This document shows positions 44,338 to 54,738 of a stretch of 64,000 nucleotides of DNA, piece by piece (position 1 is the stretch's first letter; the number at the start of each line of letters is the position of its first letter). The notes beneath the pieces are model-generated. The model searched no databases. It saw only the letters and a program-made list of their open reading frames with translations, and was not told the DNA's origin. The position numbers and the translations under genes are program-made. Origin of the DNA: Gammaproteobacteria bacterium (lineage in GTDB: Bacteria > Pseudomonadota > Gammaproteobacteria > Eutrophobiales > Eutrophobiaceae); NCBI GenBank assembly GCA_003250975.1, contig QKIY01000039.1, forward strand, positions 1-64,000, written 5' to 3'.

Positions 44338-47300
44338 TTATACATTATATTCTATCAAAACATTATCCTCGCCCAGACAGTTTTTAAGTTCGGAAAGCAG
44401 GCTTTCGTTTATAGATACCAGCCATTCATCACCAAGACGCACATTGCAGGCTGCCTGTGTAGTGTGATAATTTAGTTCAACCAGGCTGGTGCCCGGCTTG
44501 TATACCGAAAGTATCTGCTTAATTTCTGATATTTTAGACTCGGATAACTCTTCCTTAGAAAGATAAAGCCGGAGACGTGCCAACCTCCCCCGCATTTCCT
44601 CAAGATCATATACCTCACGGGCAATTACAGAAAAACCGGATTCCAGAAAATCATCTTCTACAACCTCGCCCTTGATAATTACCAGTTGATCCTTGATTAG
44701 CAGGGTCCTGTATTGCATAAAGCGGTCAGAATATACTGTTACATTAACCCGGGCAGTACGGTCATCCAGTACGATCTCCGCCATTCTGCCCTTGTTTCCG
44801 GAACGGGTCCTGATCCTGTGGATATATCCGGCAATCAAAACATTTCCCGGTGGTCTGATATCCTTGAGCTTTTTTGTAATAAATTTTTCAAGTTCTGCTT
44901 CATATTTGATAATAGGATGACCCTTGAGATAGAATCCGAGAGTTTCTTTCTCACCCATCAGGCGTTCTTCATCACTCCAATCGGGCTTTATTATAAATTC
45001 AGCAGGACCATTTCCTGCATCTGTTTCATGTTTAAGTTCCTCCAGTCCAAATAGATCATCCTGTCCACTTATTCTGTTTTGATGAAACTGATCAGCCAGT
45101 TGCAATGCCACAGGGAGACTCGCGATCAGGCTGCTACGGTTGGGTCCGAGTGAATCCATTGCGCTGGCCCTGATAAGTGCTTCGATGACCCGTTTGTTTG
45201 CCTTTTTAATGTCGATGCGTCTGCAAAAATCAAATAAATCAGAATATTTTCCGCTGGCATTTCTTTCTTCTATAATATTACTGATTGCTGCACTACCGAC
45301 ACCCTTGATTGCCCCCAGACCAAAGCAAATGGCATCTTCTGCAATCATGGTGAAACGGTATTCGCTTTCATTGACATGCGGCGGAAGTATTTTAACCTGC
45401 ATGCGGCTCAATTCATCAAGCAACATAACTACCTTATCGGTATTATCCATGTCCGCCGATAAAACGGCCGCCATGAATGCAGCCGGATAATGGGCTTTCA
45501 ACCATGCAGTTTGATAGGCAATTAGTGCATAGGCTGCCGAGTGAGATTTGTTAAATCCGTATCCTGCAAACTTTTCCATCAAATCGAAGATATAACTGGC
45601 GGTAGCATGATCAACACCTTGCTTGATGGCACCCATGGTAAATATTTCCCGCTGCTTAGCCATCTCTTCCGGTTTTTTCTTTCCCATTGCCCGCCTGAGC
45701 AGGTCTGCAGAACCCAGAGTATACCCGGCCAGTGCTTGTGCAATCTGCATTACCTGTTCCTGATAGAGAATTACTCCATAGGTTGGCTTGAGTATGGAAG
45801 CTATACCGGGATGCACATATTCAACCCTGGATCTACCATGTTTCCTTTCAATGTAGTCATCCACCATACCTGACTGTAATGGCCCCGGTCTGAAAAGCGC
45901 TACCAGTGCAATCAACTCATCAAAACTGTCAGGTTGAAGCCGCTTTATCAGCTTTTTCATCCCATCAGATTCAAGCTGGAAAATAGCTGTCGTATCATTT
46001 CGTCTGATCAAATCAAAAGCTACGGTATCATCAAGCGGGATTGAACCGATATTGATATTCTGCTTCTTTTCAGGAACCAAAGAAGCATTAATGTCCTTGA
46101 TCGTATTATGTATGATCGTCAGGGTTCTTAATCCAAGGAAATCAAACTTGACCAACCCTATCGCCTCGACATCCCCCATATCAAACTGCGTTACAGTTGT
46201 CGCCGCTCCCTGTTCGCAATAAAGGGGCATATAGTTGGTAAGGGGCTCTGGTGCAATCACTATCCCGCCTGCATGCCTGCCTGCGTTTCTGATCATACCT
46301 TCAAGCTTCAGGGCAAGATCGATTATTGCAGCAACATCTTCTTCTTTACGGTACCTTTCGCTGAGGTCATTTTCCTCCAGTGCCTTTTCCAAGGTCATGC
46401 CTATTTCAAAGGGAATAAGTTTGGCAATCTGGTCAACAAAACCATATGGATGGCCTAACACCCTGCCGGCATCCCTAACCACGGCCTTTGCTGCCATCGT
46501 GCCATAGGTGATTATTTGGGAAACATGGTCACGTCCATAACGGCTGGCCACATAGTCAATGACTTCGTCCCGCCTGTCCATGCAAAAATCGACATCAAAA
46601 TCTGGCAAAGACACACGTTCCGGGTTCAAAAATCTCTCAAACAACAGGTCATACTGGATCGGATCCAGCTCTGTAATCCCCAGAGCAAAGGCAACCAGGG
46701 AACCTGCGCCGGAACCGCGTCCTGGACCGACAGGGATATCATTGTCCTTGGCCCATTGAATGAAGTCTGCAACGATCAGAAAATAACCTGGGAAACCCAT
46801 CTTGATAATAACATCCAGTTCTTCTTCGAGACGTTGGGAATAAAGGGTCTGATTCTCCACAGGAATTTGTCCCACATCAGACCTTACCTTCAGGCCTTTA
46901 TTTGCCATATGCCGCAACCAGCTATTCTGGTCGTAGCCCTCGGGCACGGGGAAATGGGGGAGGTAATTTTCACCGAGTGTCAGTTCAAGATTGCACTTGG
47001 TAGCAATAATGAATGAGTTTTCAATAGCCTCGGGAATATCTTCAAAAAGATCCTGCATTTCTTCGGTGGAACGCAAATACTGGCTTTGACTAAACTGTCG
47101 GGGTCGGCGTGAATCATTCAGGGTATACCCTTGCTGGATACAGACCCTTGCTTCGTGTGCTTCATAATCACCAGGTTTAAGGAAGCGCACATCATTGCTT
47201 GCTACTACGGGAATATTGTATTTGAGCGCCAGATTAACAGCTGAAACTATATAGTCTTCCTCGCCGTGATGGCCATTACGATGAAGTTCAAGATAAAAAT

Positions 47301-47796
47301 CCCTGCCAAACAAGCCAATCCACTTTTCGAGCAGTTGTTCGCTTCTTTCCGGCATCGAACCCAGCAGAGACTGGCCTATATCACCTGACCTGCCGCCTGA
47401 CAGTGCAATCAATCCTTCATGAAACCCATCGATCCAGTCACGCTGAATGTAAGGGATGCCCTGGCGTTGCCCTTCCGTATAACTTCTAGTTATCAAGCGC
47501 GTCAGGTTTCGATAACCATCAATATCTTTGCATAAAAGAGTCAGCCTGCACGAGTCGCCTACAGAGGTATCTTCCACCAGATTGATCTCGGCCCCGATAA
47601 TCGGTTTTATTCCCCGATTTTCCGCTGCGCGGTAGAACTTGATAGCTGAAAACAGATTATTGTATTCAGTGACCGCGAGAGCGGGCATGCCGTATTGCGC
47701 TGCTGCTTCTACCATTTCATCGATACGCAATATGCCATCAACTATGGAATAGTCTGTATGGATATTCAGGTGTATGAATGGTGTTTGTGTATTCAT
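44338..47796 (-). CDS. dnaE: DNA polymerase III alpha subunit
   Basis: This is the replicative polymerase. The 1152-residue length is normal. It starts with a PHP domain (FIHLNIHTDYSIVDGILRID), has the catalytic palm motif PDFDVDFCMDRRDEVIDYV around residue 400, fingers and helix-hairpin-helix regions (GLGAIKGVG), and a C-terminal OB fold (VLIAGYIHRIRTRSGNKG). It lies 52 bases before accA and 19 bases after rnhB. It is intact. Confidence 0.97.
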   Translation of the reverse strand: MNTQTPFIHLNIHTDYSIVDGILRIDEMVEAAAQYGMPALAVTEYNNLFSAIKFYRAAENRGIKPIIGAEINLVEDTSVGDSCRLTLLCKDIDGYRNLTRLITRSYTEGQRQGIPYIQRDWIDGFHEGLIALSGGRSGDIGQSLLGSMPERSEQLLEKWIGLFGRDFYLELHRNGHHGEEDYIVSAVNLALKYNIPVVASNDVRFLKPGDYEAHEARVCIQQGYTLNDSRRPRQFSQSQYLRSTEEMQDLFEDIPEAIENSFIIATKCNLELTLGENYLPHFPVPEGYDQNSWLRHMANKGLKVRSDVGQIPVENQTLYSQRLEEELDVIIKMGFPGYFLIVADFIQWAKDNDIPVGPGRGSGAGSLVAFALGITELDPIQYDLLFERFLNPERVSLPDFDVDFCMDRRDEVIDYVASRYGRDHVSQIITYGTMAAKAVVRDAGRVLGHPYGFVDQIAKLIPFEIGMTLEKALEENDLSERYRKEEDVAAIIDLALKLEGMIRNAGRHAGGIVIAPEPLTNYMPLYCEQGAATTVTQFDMGDVEAIGLVKFDFLGLRTLTIIHNTIKDINASLVPEKKQNINIGSIPLDDTVAFDLIRRNDTTAIFQLESDGMKKLIKRLQPDSFDELIALVALFRPGPLQSGMVDDYIERKHGRSRVEYVHPGIASILKPTYGVILYQEQVMQIAQALAGYTLGSADLLRRAMGKKKPEEMAKQREIFTMGAIKQGVDHATASYIFDLMEKFAGYGFNKSHSAAYALIAYQTAWLKAHYPAAFMAAVLSADMDNTDKVVMLLDELSRMQVKILPPHVNESEYRFTMIAEDAICFGLGAIKGVGSAAISNIIEERNASGKYSDLFDFCRRIDIKKANKRVIEALIRASAMDSLGPNRSSLIASLPVALQLADQFHQNRISGQDDLFGLEELKHETDAGNGPAEFIIKPDWSDEERLMGEKETLGFYLKGHPIIKYEAELEKFITKKLKDIRPPGNVLIAGYIHRIRTRSGNKGRMAEIVLDDRTARVNVTVYSDRFMQYRTLLIKDQLVIIKGEVVEDDFLESGFSVIAREVYDLEEMRGRLARLRLYLSKEELSESKISEIKQILSVYKPGTSLVELNYHTTQAACNVRLGDEWLVSINESLLSELKNCLGEDNVLIEYNV

Positions 47797-47815
47797 GAAA
47801 ATAACGATTTTAAAT

Positions 47816-48412
47816 CTAGATACGGTTTTTTACAGGACCGAAAGAACGCCTGTGTATGGCGCATGCTCCAAGCCTGTCCAGTGATTCTAGGTGCTGCCTG
47901 GTAGGATACCCCTTGTGTTTTGCAAATCCGTAACCGGGATAAACGGCTTCAAGTAATGTCATTTCCCTGTCCCTGGCTACCTTGGCGATTATCGATGCGG
48001 CGGAGATCGCAGGAACGAGCTTGTCTCCCCTGATAATCGCCTTGACGGGGTAAGCAATATCCGGGCATTGATTTCCGTCTACCAGAACCTGATCAGGTCT
48101 AATCTCAAGAGCATCAACTGCGCGCTGCATGGCAAGCAGACTGGCCTGCAAGATATTAATTTGATCAATTTCCTCAACTTCTGCCCTTGCAATTGTCCAG
48201 GCACTTGCCCTCGACATGATTTCGCGGGCAATTTCCTCTCTTTTGCCTGCACTCAGTGATTTTGAATCTGCCAATCCTGAAACAGGTCTTGCAGGATCGA
48301 GTATAACCGCAGCAGCCACTACAGGGCCCGCCAAAGGTCCCCGGCCGACCTCATCTACTCCCGCGACGAGGATATCCGGACTATCCATATACTCGAAATC
48401 AATTTTCTGCAT
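47816..48412 (-). CDS. rnhB: ribonuclease HII
   Basis: RNase HII removes ribonucleotides from DNA-RNA hybrids. The 198-residue protein carries the DEDD active site: [14 protein letters not shown] near the N-terminus, LADSKSLSA, and DGNQCP around residue 110, with KVARD and [11 protein letters not shown]. Its start overlaps the end of lpxB by 14 bases, the usual arrangement lpxB-rnhB-dnaE. Confidence 0.95.
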   Translation of the reverse strand: MQKIDFEYMDSPDILVAGVDEVGRGPLAGPVVAAAVILDPARPVSGLADSKSLSAGKREEIAREIMSRASAWTIARAEVEEIDQINILQASLLAMQRAVDALEIRPDQVLVDGNQCPDIAYPVKAIIRGDKLVPAISAASIIAKVARDREMTLLEAVYPGYGFAKHKGYPTRQHLESLDRLGACAIHRRSFGPVKNRI

Positions 48413-49541
48413 TAATTACGTCCAGAACCGCTTTTGCCAACAAGGTCTGAGAGTCTGCCCGGATTTGCCGGTGCAGATCTTCAAACAGCTCAACCTGACG
48501 TTTTATCTTTTCCTCATTGTTTAACCAGCTGATGATTTCAGGTGCAATCTTTTCAGGAACACAGTCCGTTTGTAAAAACTCCGGAACCACCAGTCTTCCG
48601 GCAATTACGTTAGGCAAGGAGACATAAGGCATTCGAACCATCCGTTTGATAATCTGATAGGACAACCAGTTTACTTTATAAGCAACAACCATGGGACGTT
48701 TCATTAACATGGCCTCAAGTGCGGCTGTCCCCGAGGCCAGCAGAATCACGTCCGCGGCCTCCATAACATCAAGTGGCTTACCTGTGAAGTAACATATATT
48801 TAAGGCCGGGGTGCGGTTGTCGGCCTGTTTACGTACATAGGCACAGGCATTCTCACCTGTCAGGTTTGAAATAAAGCAGAGCGATGGGTCTGCCTGACGG
48901 CATAATTCCAGCGAATCCAGAAAAGGATTAACCAGCCTTTCGAGCTCACTGCGCCTGCTACCAGGGAATACCGCTATAATTTTCCTGTCCAAGGGTAGAC
49001 CCAGCCGTTGCCTGGCAGCCTCTCTGTTCGTTTGTAACGGTATTCTGCTGGCAAGCGGATGACCGACAAATTCCGCAGGGATTTTGTATTTTTCGTAATA
49101 AGGTATCTCAAAGGGATACAGGGTCAGCATCTTGTCAATAGATCTACCAATTGATTTGAGCCGATACTCTCGCCAAGCCCAGATCGACGGGCTGACATAA
49201 TGTATGGTTTTAATACCTGCCTTACGCAGCTGTTTTTCGAGTGAAAAATTGAAATCAGGCGCATCCACGCCGATAAAAACATCCGGAGGATGATCAAGAA
49301 AAAAATCCCTGACCTTTCTGCGAATGCTCAGTATCTCGAACATTCGGGAAAAAACCTCGTAAATACCCATCACCGCCAACTTTTCGACAGGATAAAGGAT
49401 CTCACACCCGGCATTCTCCAGATGCTGCCCTCCTATACCTGTAACCTGAAGATCCGGAAGATGTTGTTTGAGTGAGTGCACCAGATCGGCAGCCAGTTGG
49501 TCGCCTGACTCCTCTCCTGCAACTATCCCGATATGAAGCAT
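48399..49541 (-). CDS. lpxB: lipid-A-disaccharide synthase
   Basis: LpxB joins UDP-diacylglucosamine to lipid X in lipid A synthesis at the inner membrane. The 380-residue protein begins [17 protein letters not shown] and shows [46 protein letters not shown] and [11 protein letters not shown]. It lies 46 bases after lpxA and overlaps rnhB. Confidence 0.96.
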   Translation of the reverse strand: MLHIGIVAGEESGDQLAADLVHSLKQHLPDLQVTGIGGQHLENAGCEILYPVEKLAVMGIYEVFSRMFEILSIRRKVRDFFLDHPPDVFIGVDAPDFNFSLEKQLRKAGIKTIHYVSPSIWAWREYRLKSIGRSIDKMLTLYPFEIPYYEKYKIPAEFVGHPLASRIPLQTNREAARQRLGLPLDRKIIAVFPGSRRSELERLVNPFLDSLELCRQADPSLCFISNLTGENACAYVRKQADNRTPALNICYFTGKPLDVMEAADVILLASGTAALEAMLMKRPMVVAYKVNWLSYQIIKRMVRMPYVSLPNVIAGRLVVPEFLQTDCVPEKIAPEIISWLNNEEKIKRQVELFEDLHRQIRADSQTLLAKAVLDVINAEN

Positions 49542-49587
49542 GGAAGTAAAAATCGAGATTAAATCATTTCAGGATGAATCAGGATGG

Positions 49588-50361
49588 CTAGCGCACAATT
49601 CCGCGGGTCGAACTGGAAATAAATGCAGCAAAATTCCTGACCTCATCTGAAGATTCAACCAGCGGCTCCAGTTTTTCCAAGGCATCCTTAACTGTTAGCC
49701 CTTCACGATAAACAGCCTTGTAAGCCTTTCTCAATAGATTAATGGTATCGTTACTGAAGCCATGACGCTTTAGACCTTCACGGTTGAGACCGCTGGGCCT
49801 TGCAGTATTACCGGAAACGATCAGGTAGGGAGGAACATCCTTGACCACAATGGAGGCAACAGCTGTAAAACTGTGGCGCCCGACCCGACAAAACTGGTGA
49901 ACGCCGGAATATCCGCCGAATATGACATTGTCTTCCACTATTACATGACCGGCAACAGCCGAATAATTGGCAAAGATAATCCTGTTGCCTAAAATACAAT
50001 CATGGGCGATATGGACATAGGCCATAATCCAATTATCATTCCCTACGACAGTTTTTCCGCCACCTTCAGTTGTACCCCTGTTAATAGTACAGAATTCACG
50101 GATAACATTGTTATCACCTATTTCAAGAATTGATTCCTTATCATTATTATATTTCTTGTCCTGAGGGTCATCCCCAATGGAACTGAACTGGGAAATGCGG
50201 TTGTTTTTTCCAATCCTGGTAGGACCTTTCAGGACAACGTGCGGACCTATCCAGGTATTGTCACCAATAACCACTTCCGGCCCGACAATGCTATATGGAC
50301 CAATGGTTACATTTTCGCCAACAGTGGCGGATGAGTCGATAATAGCGGAAGGATGTATCAA
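49588..50361 (-). CDS. lpxA: UDP-N-acetylglucosamine acyltransferase
   Basis: LpxA starts lipid A synthesis by acylating UDP-GlcNAc. The 257-residue protein is a left-handed beta-helix of hexapeptide repeats ([20 protein letters not shown]) with the catalytic His in [10 protein letters not shown] and the C-terminal helical part ([18 protein letters not shown]). Its ATG overlaps the fabZ stop by four bases (50358-50361). Confidence 0.96.
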   Translation of the reverse strand: MIHPSAIIDSSATVGENVTIGPYSIVGPEVVIGDNTWIGPHVVLKGPTRIGKNNRISQFSSIGDDPQDKKYNNDKESILEIGDNNVIREFCTINRGTTEGGGKTVVGNDNWIMAYVHIAHDCILGNRIIFANYSAVAGHVIVEDNVIFGGYSGVHQFCRVGRHSFTAVASIVVKDVPPYLIVSGNTARPSGLNREGLKRHGFSNDTINLLRKAYKAVYREGLTVKDALEKLEPLVESSDEVRNFAAFISSSTRGIVR

Positions 50362-50804
50362 GAGTCAGATTCCATCACTGTGGTAAGCAAATCCGCAGAG
50401 GCTACAAGTTGTCCATCGACGGTTGCTTTCGCCTTAAATTTCCAGATATTTTTCCGTACCTTTTCAAAAATGGCCTCGAGTACAAGCTGATCACCCGGCA
50501 CTACTGGCCTCTTGAAACGCGTATTATCAACACCAACCAGATAATATAATGTCCCGTCTTTCGGCTTCGGCATCGAAATACAACCCAGCAATGCCGCTGT
50601 CTGAGCCATGGCTTCTATAATCAGAACTCCCGGCATAATCGGATTATCCGGGAAATGTCCCTGAAAAAAAGGTTCATTAAATGTTACATTCTTGATAGCA
50701 GTAATTGATTTATCTAATTCGTATGAAATTACTTTGTCCACCATCAGGAATGGATAACGATGGGGCAAATAATTTCTTATTTCCTCATTTGTCAACTTGT
50801 TCAT
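50358..50804 (-). CDS. fabZ: 3-hydroxyacyl-ACP dehydratase FabZ
   Basis: FabZ dehydrates beta-hydroxyacyl-ACP in fatty acid elongation. The product has the hot-dog motif [12 protein letters not shown] with the catalytic His, the downstream [20 protein letters not shown] with the catalytic Glu, and the typical length of 148 residues from ATG 50804. An in-frame TTG at 50840 would overlap lpxD and is less likely. It sits in the order lpxD-fabZ-lpxA. Confidence 0.95.
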   Translation of the reverse strand: MNKLTNEEIRNYLPHRYPFLMVDKVISYELDKSITAIKNVTFNEPFFQGHFPDNPIMPGVLIIEAMAQTAALLGCISMPKPKDGTLYYLVGVDNTRFKRPVVPGDQLVLEAIFEKVRKNIWKFKAKATVDGQLVASADLLTTVMESDS

Positions 50805-50808
50805 GGCC

Positions 50809-51834
50809 TTAGTCTTCTTTATCTGTATAGTTGTCTTCAAGCCTACGCAGGCGTGTATTAAGCAAATATAACTGCTTGAAACTCACGACATTCTTCCGCC
50901 AGGTTTTAACATCCATAACTGGCAGTCCCGATGCATACACACCGGCTTCCTTGATTGAATTATTCACACCGGACATCGCCATTAGTACGACATCATCGGC
51001 TATTTCAATATGGCCACTGATTCCGCACGCCCCTCCAATCATACAACGTTCCCCGATGTGAGTACTGCCGGCAATTGCAACACAGCCGGCCACGGCAGTG
51101 TCCTTGCCTATGTGTACGTTGTGGCCAACCTGAACCTGATTATCAATTTTCACACCGTCTGCAATAATGGTATTTCCCAGTGCACCGCGGTCAATCGTTG
51201 TATTAGCACCAATCTCGACATCATTACCGATCTCTACCGTCCCGACCTGAGGTATCTTGAGCCACTTGCCATTTTCATTCGCAATTCCAAACCCATCGGC
51301 ACCGATAATTACCCCGGAATGTAATTTCACCCTGTCTCCCAGTACAACATCTTTATAGAGCACGACATTCGGATACAGCCTTGAATGCCTGCCTATTATA
51401 GCCCCATCGCCAATTATAACGCCGGCCCCGATAACAGTACCCTCACCAATCATTGCATTTTTACCAACAGAAACTTGCGCCCCGATCTGTGCTGACGGGT
51501 GAATCGTTGCAGTATCATGAATGTCCGCTGACGAATGAATACCGGGTATGGATTCCTGATCTGGATAAAGCAGATTAGCCAATTTTGCATAAGCTAGATA
51601 GGGATTATCAACAACAAGCGAATCAACTGGACAGTGTTTCCTGTCATCTTCACTGAGAATAACAGCTGACGCGGTGGTGGATTTCAGAGCGGAAAGATAA
51701 CGCCTGTTTGAAAAGAAACTGACTTCACCCTCAGAGGCCTTGTCAAGGGTATTGATGGCATGAATCTGACGCTGGGAATCACCATAAAATTTGGCGCTGA
51801 TATGTTCAGCTATGTCCCCAAGGCTCAGTTTCAT
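50809..51834 (-). CDS. lpxD: UDP-3-O-(3-hydroxymyristoyl)glucosamine N-acyltransferase
   Basis: LpxD adds the second acyl chain in lipid A synthesis. The 341-residue protein has the N-terminal uridine-binding domain (about 1-100), many hexapeptide repeats ([20 protein letters not shown]), the catalytic His in [11 protein letters not shown] around residue 240, and a C-terminal helix ending [12 protein letters not shown]. It lies 50 bases after skp and 4 bases before fabZ. Confidence 0.96.
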   Translation of the reverse strand: MKLSLGDIAEHISAKFYGDSQRQIHAINTLDKASEGEVSFFSNRRYLSALKSTTASAVILSEDDRKHCPVDSLVVDNPYLAYAKLANLLYPDQESIPGIHSSADIHDTATIHPSAQIGAQVSVGKNAMIGEGTVIGAGVIIGDGAIIGRHSRLYPNVVLYKDVVLGDRVKLHSGVIIGADGFGIANENGKWLKIPQVGTVEIGNDVEIGANTTIDRGALGNTIIADGVKIDNQVQVGHNVHIGKDTAVAGCVAIAGSTHIGERCMIGGACGISGHIEIADDVVLMAMSGVNNSIKEAGVYASGLPVMDVKTWRKNVVSFKQLYLLNTRLRRLEDNYTDKED

Positions 51835-51884
51835 ATGGCGTTAACATAAATTGAATAATTAATATACCCTGTGCCCTAGTCTTG

Positions 51885-52400
51885 TCACTGGTTTTTCTTC
51901 AGATATTCAATAACCAGTTCACTGATATCAACCTTTGGACTGGCGTAAATCACACCATCACTCAGGACAACATCATAATTGTTTTCCTTCGCAACTTTCT
52001 GGATCGCATTCAGTATGTCCTTCTGGATTTTTGCAAATTCCTCGTTACGCCTGAAATTAAAATCTTCCCTGAACTCATCCTGCTCACGCTTCAAATCCCG
52101 CTTCTGGTTGATAATATCGCGTTCGAGCTTGGTCCTTTCACTCTCACTCATTATGGCACTGTCTTTGGCAAGTTTATCTTCGAGTGACTTGAGCTGTTTC
52201 TGTTTTGCCACAAGCTCCTTATCCCTGGGTGAAAATTCCTTTTCTATGGTCTGACGCGCCTTCTCGGCCTGGGGAGACTGCTCAAGGACACGCAAGGCAT
52301 TTACTGCACCCAGCTTGTAGTCTTCGGCTGATACTGACTGGATATACAGGCCGGTAAATACCAGTATAAACAGGCTTAAGGATAATTTAATTTTGCTCAT
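51885..52400 (-). CDS. skp: Skp/OmpH periplasmic chaperone
   Basis: Skp holds unfolded outer-membrane proteins on their way to the Bam complex. The 171-residue precursor has a signal peptide (LSLSLFILVFTGLYIQSVSA) and the long coiled-coil arms typical of the family (about 45-125), with a C-terminal VALSDGVIYASPKVDIS-like end (seen as YDVVLSDGVIYASPKVD). The ATG at 52400 is supported by GGAG upstream; an ATG at 52415 is also in frame. It directly follows bamA. Confidence 0.93.
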   Translation of the reverse strand: MSKIKLSLSLFILVFTGLYIQSVSAEDYKLGAVNALRVLEQSPQAEKARQTIEKEFSPRDKELVAKQKQLKSLEDKLAKDSAIMSESERTKLERDIINQKRDLKREQDEFREDFNFRRNEEFAKIQKDILNAIQKVAKENNYDVVLSDGVIYASPKVDISELVIEYLKKNQ

Positions 52401-52417
52401 TAGTACTCCATACATTG

Positions 52418-54715
52418 CTAGAATGTTGAACCAAAAGTGAACTGGAACGGCTGGGTTCGGTCGCCAGGTTGATCAGCAATTGGAACTGCATAACTGATGC
52501 TCACTATACCAAAAGGTGATACCCAAATACCACTTAGACCGGCCGAGTACCGTATTTCTCCCAAGTCTATGTCCTCATCGCTGGTATAGACATTACCGGC
52601 ATCGGCAAATGCGGAAATCCGTACTGATTTGATATCCTTGAAAAATGGGACCGGCAGTACCAGCTCGGTACCGCCTGTAAGCCTGAAATTTCCGCCCAGG
52701 GGCCGGCCGAATTCGTCCAGGGGTCCCAAGGTATTGTCCTCATAGCCCCTGACCGAGCGGGGACCGCCAGCATAGAAATTTTCAAAGAATGGCAACTCGG
52801 AGGTATCGGCATAACCGTCACCGTAACCGACATTCCCGCGCAGGGAGAAGATATAATCCTCCAGAAAACCGTGGTACCACTGGGCCCGGTAATTAACCTT
52901 GTAAAATTCCAGTGAATCACTTAATACCGGCAGGGAGACCTCGGCCTCTATGGAATGCAATACCCCCTTGTCGGGGAAAATCGCGCTGTTGCGGCTATCA
53001 TAGGTAAAACTGTTGGTCAGCTTGAAAATATCATAAGTATTGCCGTTCTCTGCCACAAAGTCTTGCACCTGCTGTGCGGTCGTGGCTTGCAGGTCAATCT
53101 TGGTATTTTCATATTCAAAAGCAGTCAGGAATGAGTTGAACTCCGTAAGAGGTATGCCGAATTTTATCCCTGCGCCATAAGTCGTGGAATCAAACGCCGT
53201 CAGGTTGGCATCCGTGGCCTGGGTCTCTGAATAAGAGATATTGAATCCGCGGCTGACTCCGTGAATGGTCCAGTAAGGATTATTGTAGGTTAGCGCAAGG
53301 CGGCGGTTAAAATCACTGGTATTCAAGGCAATACCCATGCGCTTCCCCGTTCCCAGAAAATTATCCTGCACGATACTGCCCTGGAAAATGATTCCGGCAC
53401 TTTGTGAATAGCCAAGGCCGATTGTAAACTGGCCGGAAGGAGCTTCCACAACGCTGTATTGGACATCAACCTGGTCAGCCGTGCCGGGCACTGCCGGTGT
53501 TTCAACATTGACCTCGGTGAAATAACCCAGGCGCTGCAGGCGGACTTTGCCGCGTTCCACCTTTTGCGTGGATACCCAGCCTCCCTCGGCCTGCCTCATC
53601 TCTCTTCTTAGGACCTCATCCCGGGTCTTGGTATTACCTGAAAAATTAATGCGCCTCACATAGACTCGTTTACCTGGGTCAACAAAAAAAGTGACAGATA
53701 CGGTCTTGCTCTCCTTGTCTATATCCGGTATCGCATTAACATTGGCAAAGGCATAACCTTCCTGACCAAGTTGTTCGGTAATGGCTTCCGTGGTCTTGGT
53801 AAGGTTGGCCCTGGAAAACATCTCACCTTTTTTTACCGCAATGGAATCAAACAGTGTTTCAGGTGGTAGGATCAGCTCACCCGCCAGCTTGACACCCGAG
53901 ATTGTATATTGGTCTCCTTCATTAATATTGATAGTAATATAGATATTTTTTTTATCGGGGGTAATGGATACCTGTGTCGAATCAATCGACATATTAATAT
54001 AGCCCCTGTCTAGATAAAAAGAACGCAGAGATTCAAGGTCAGCGCCCAGTTTTTCTCTCGAGTACTGATCTTTCTTCGTGAAGAACGAAAACATGGTGGG
54101 TGTCGATAACTGAAAGACATCCAGCAGATCATCTTCATCAAATGATTCATTGCCCACGATGTTTATTTTGCGTATCTTGGCTGTCAGGCCTTCCGAAACA
54201 TCTATCGTTATACTGACCCTGTTATCCTCTAGCGGGGCGACTGTCGTCTTGATCCTGACGGCATATTTGCCCAGCGAAAAATATTGTCGCCTGAGTTCCA
54301 GTTCAAGCTTATCAAGCTGTGCCTGGTTCAATATACGGCCCTCCGCAATTCCGATTTGCCTCAATGCGTCAATCAGGTCTTCCGACCGTACGTCTTCATT
54401 GCCGGTAAGAGTGATTGAGGTAATCGTGGGGCGTTCCTTAATGATAAATACAAGTACGTTGCCGTCACGTTCTAGCCTTACATCGTCAAAAAAACCGGTT
54501 TTAAACAGGGAGCGCACGGCCTCTGCTGAGCGTGCATCGTTGAAGGTATCGCCCACTTTCATGGGCAGATAATTAAATACTGTGCCGGGTGTCAACCGTT
54601 GTAGTCCCTCCACCCGGATGTCCTCAATGACAAATTCTTCTGCCGCATAGAGACGGGGGCTTGCAGCACAAATCAGAAAAAAAAGGCAGCAAAAATGTCT
54701 GAGAGTTTTTTGCAT
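52418..54715 (-). CDS. bamA: outer-membrane assembly factor BamA
   Basis: BamA is the central barrel that inserts outer-membrane proteins. The 765-residue precursor has a signal peptide, five POTRA domains (about 25-420; first EFVIEDIRVEGLQRLTPGTV), and a C-terminal 16-strand barrel with the conserved GGPRSVRGYEDNTLGP around residue 640 (VRGYE lid motif) and the final FQFTFGSTF. It lies between rseP and skp, as is normal. Confidence 0.97.
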   Translation of the reverse strand: MQKTLRHFCCLFFLICAASPRLYAAEEFVIEDIRVEGLQRLTPGTVFNYLPMKVGDTFNDARSAEAVRSLFKTGFFDDVRLERDGNVLVFIIKERPTITSITLTGNEDVRSEDLIDALRQIGIAEGRILNQAQLDKLELELRRQYFSLGKYAVRIKTTVAPLEDNRVSITIDVSEGLTAKIRKINIVGNESFDEDDLLDVFQLSTPTMFSFFTKKDQYSREKLGADLESLRSFYLDRGYINMSIDSTQVSITPDKKNIYITININEGDQYTISGVKLAGELILPPETLFDSIAVKKGEMFSRANLTKTTEAITEQLGQEGYAFANVNAIPDIDKESKTVSVTFFVDPGKRVYVRRINFSGNTKTRDEVLRREMRQAEGGWVSTQKVERGKVRLQRLGYFTEVNVETPAVPGTADQVDVQYSVVEAPSGQFTIGLGYSQSAGIIFQGSIVQDNFLGTGKRMGIALNTSDFNRRLALTYNNPYWTIHGVSRGFNISYSETQATDANLTAFDSTTYGAGIKFGIPLTEFNSFLTAFEYENTKIDLQATTAQQVQDFVAENGNTYDIFKLTNSFTYDSRNSAIFPDKGVLHSIEAEVSLPVLSDSLEFYKVNYRAQWYHGFLEDYIFSLRGNVGYGDGYADTSELPFFENFYAGGPRSVRGYEDNTLGPLDEFGRPLGGNFRLTGGTELVLPVPFFKDIKSVRISAFADAGNVYTSDEDIDLGEIRYSAGLSGIWVSPFGIVSISYAVPIADQPGDRTQPFQFTFGSTF

Positions 54716-54738
54716 GATTATTGTTGTTATTCTAATTT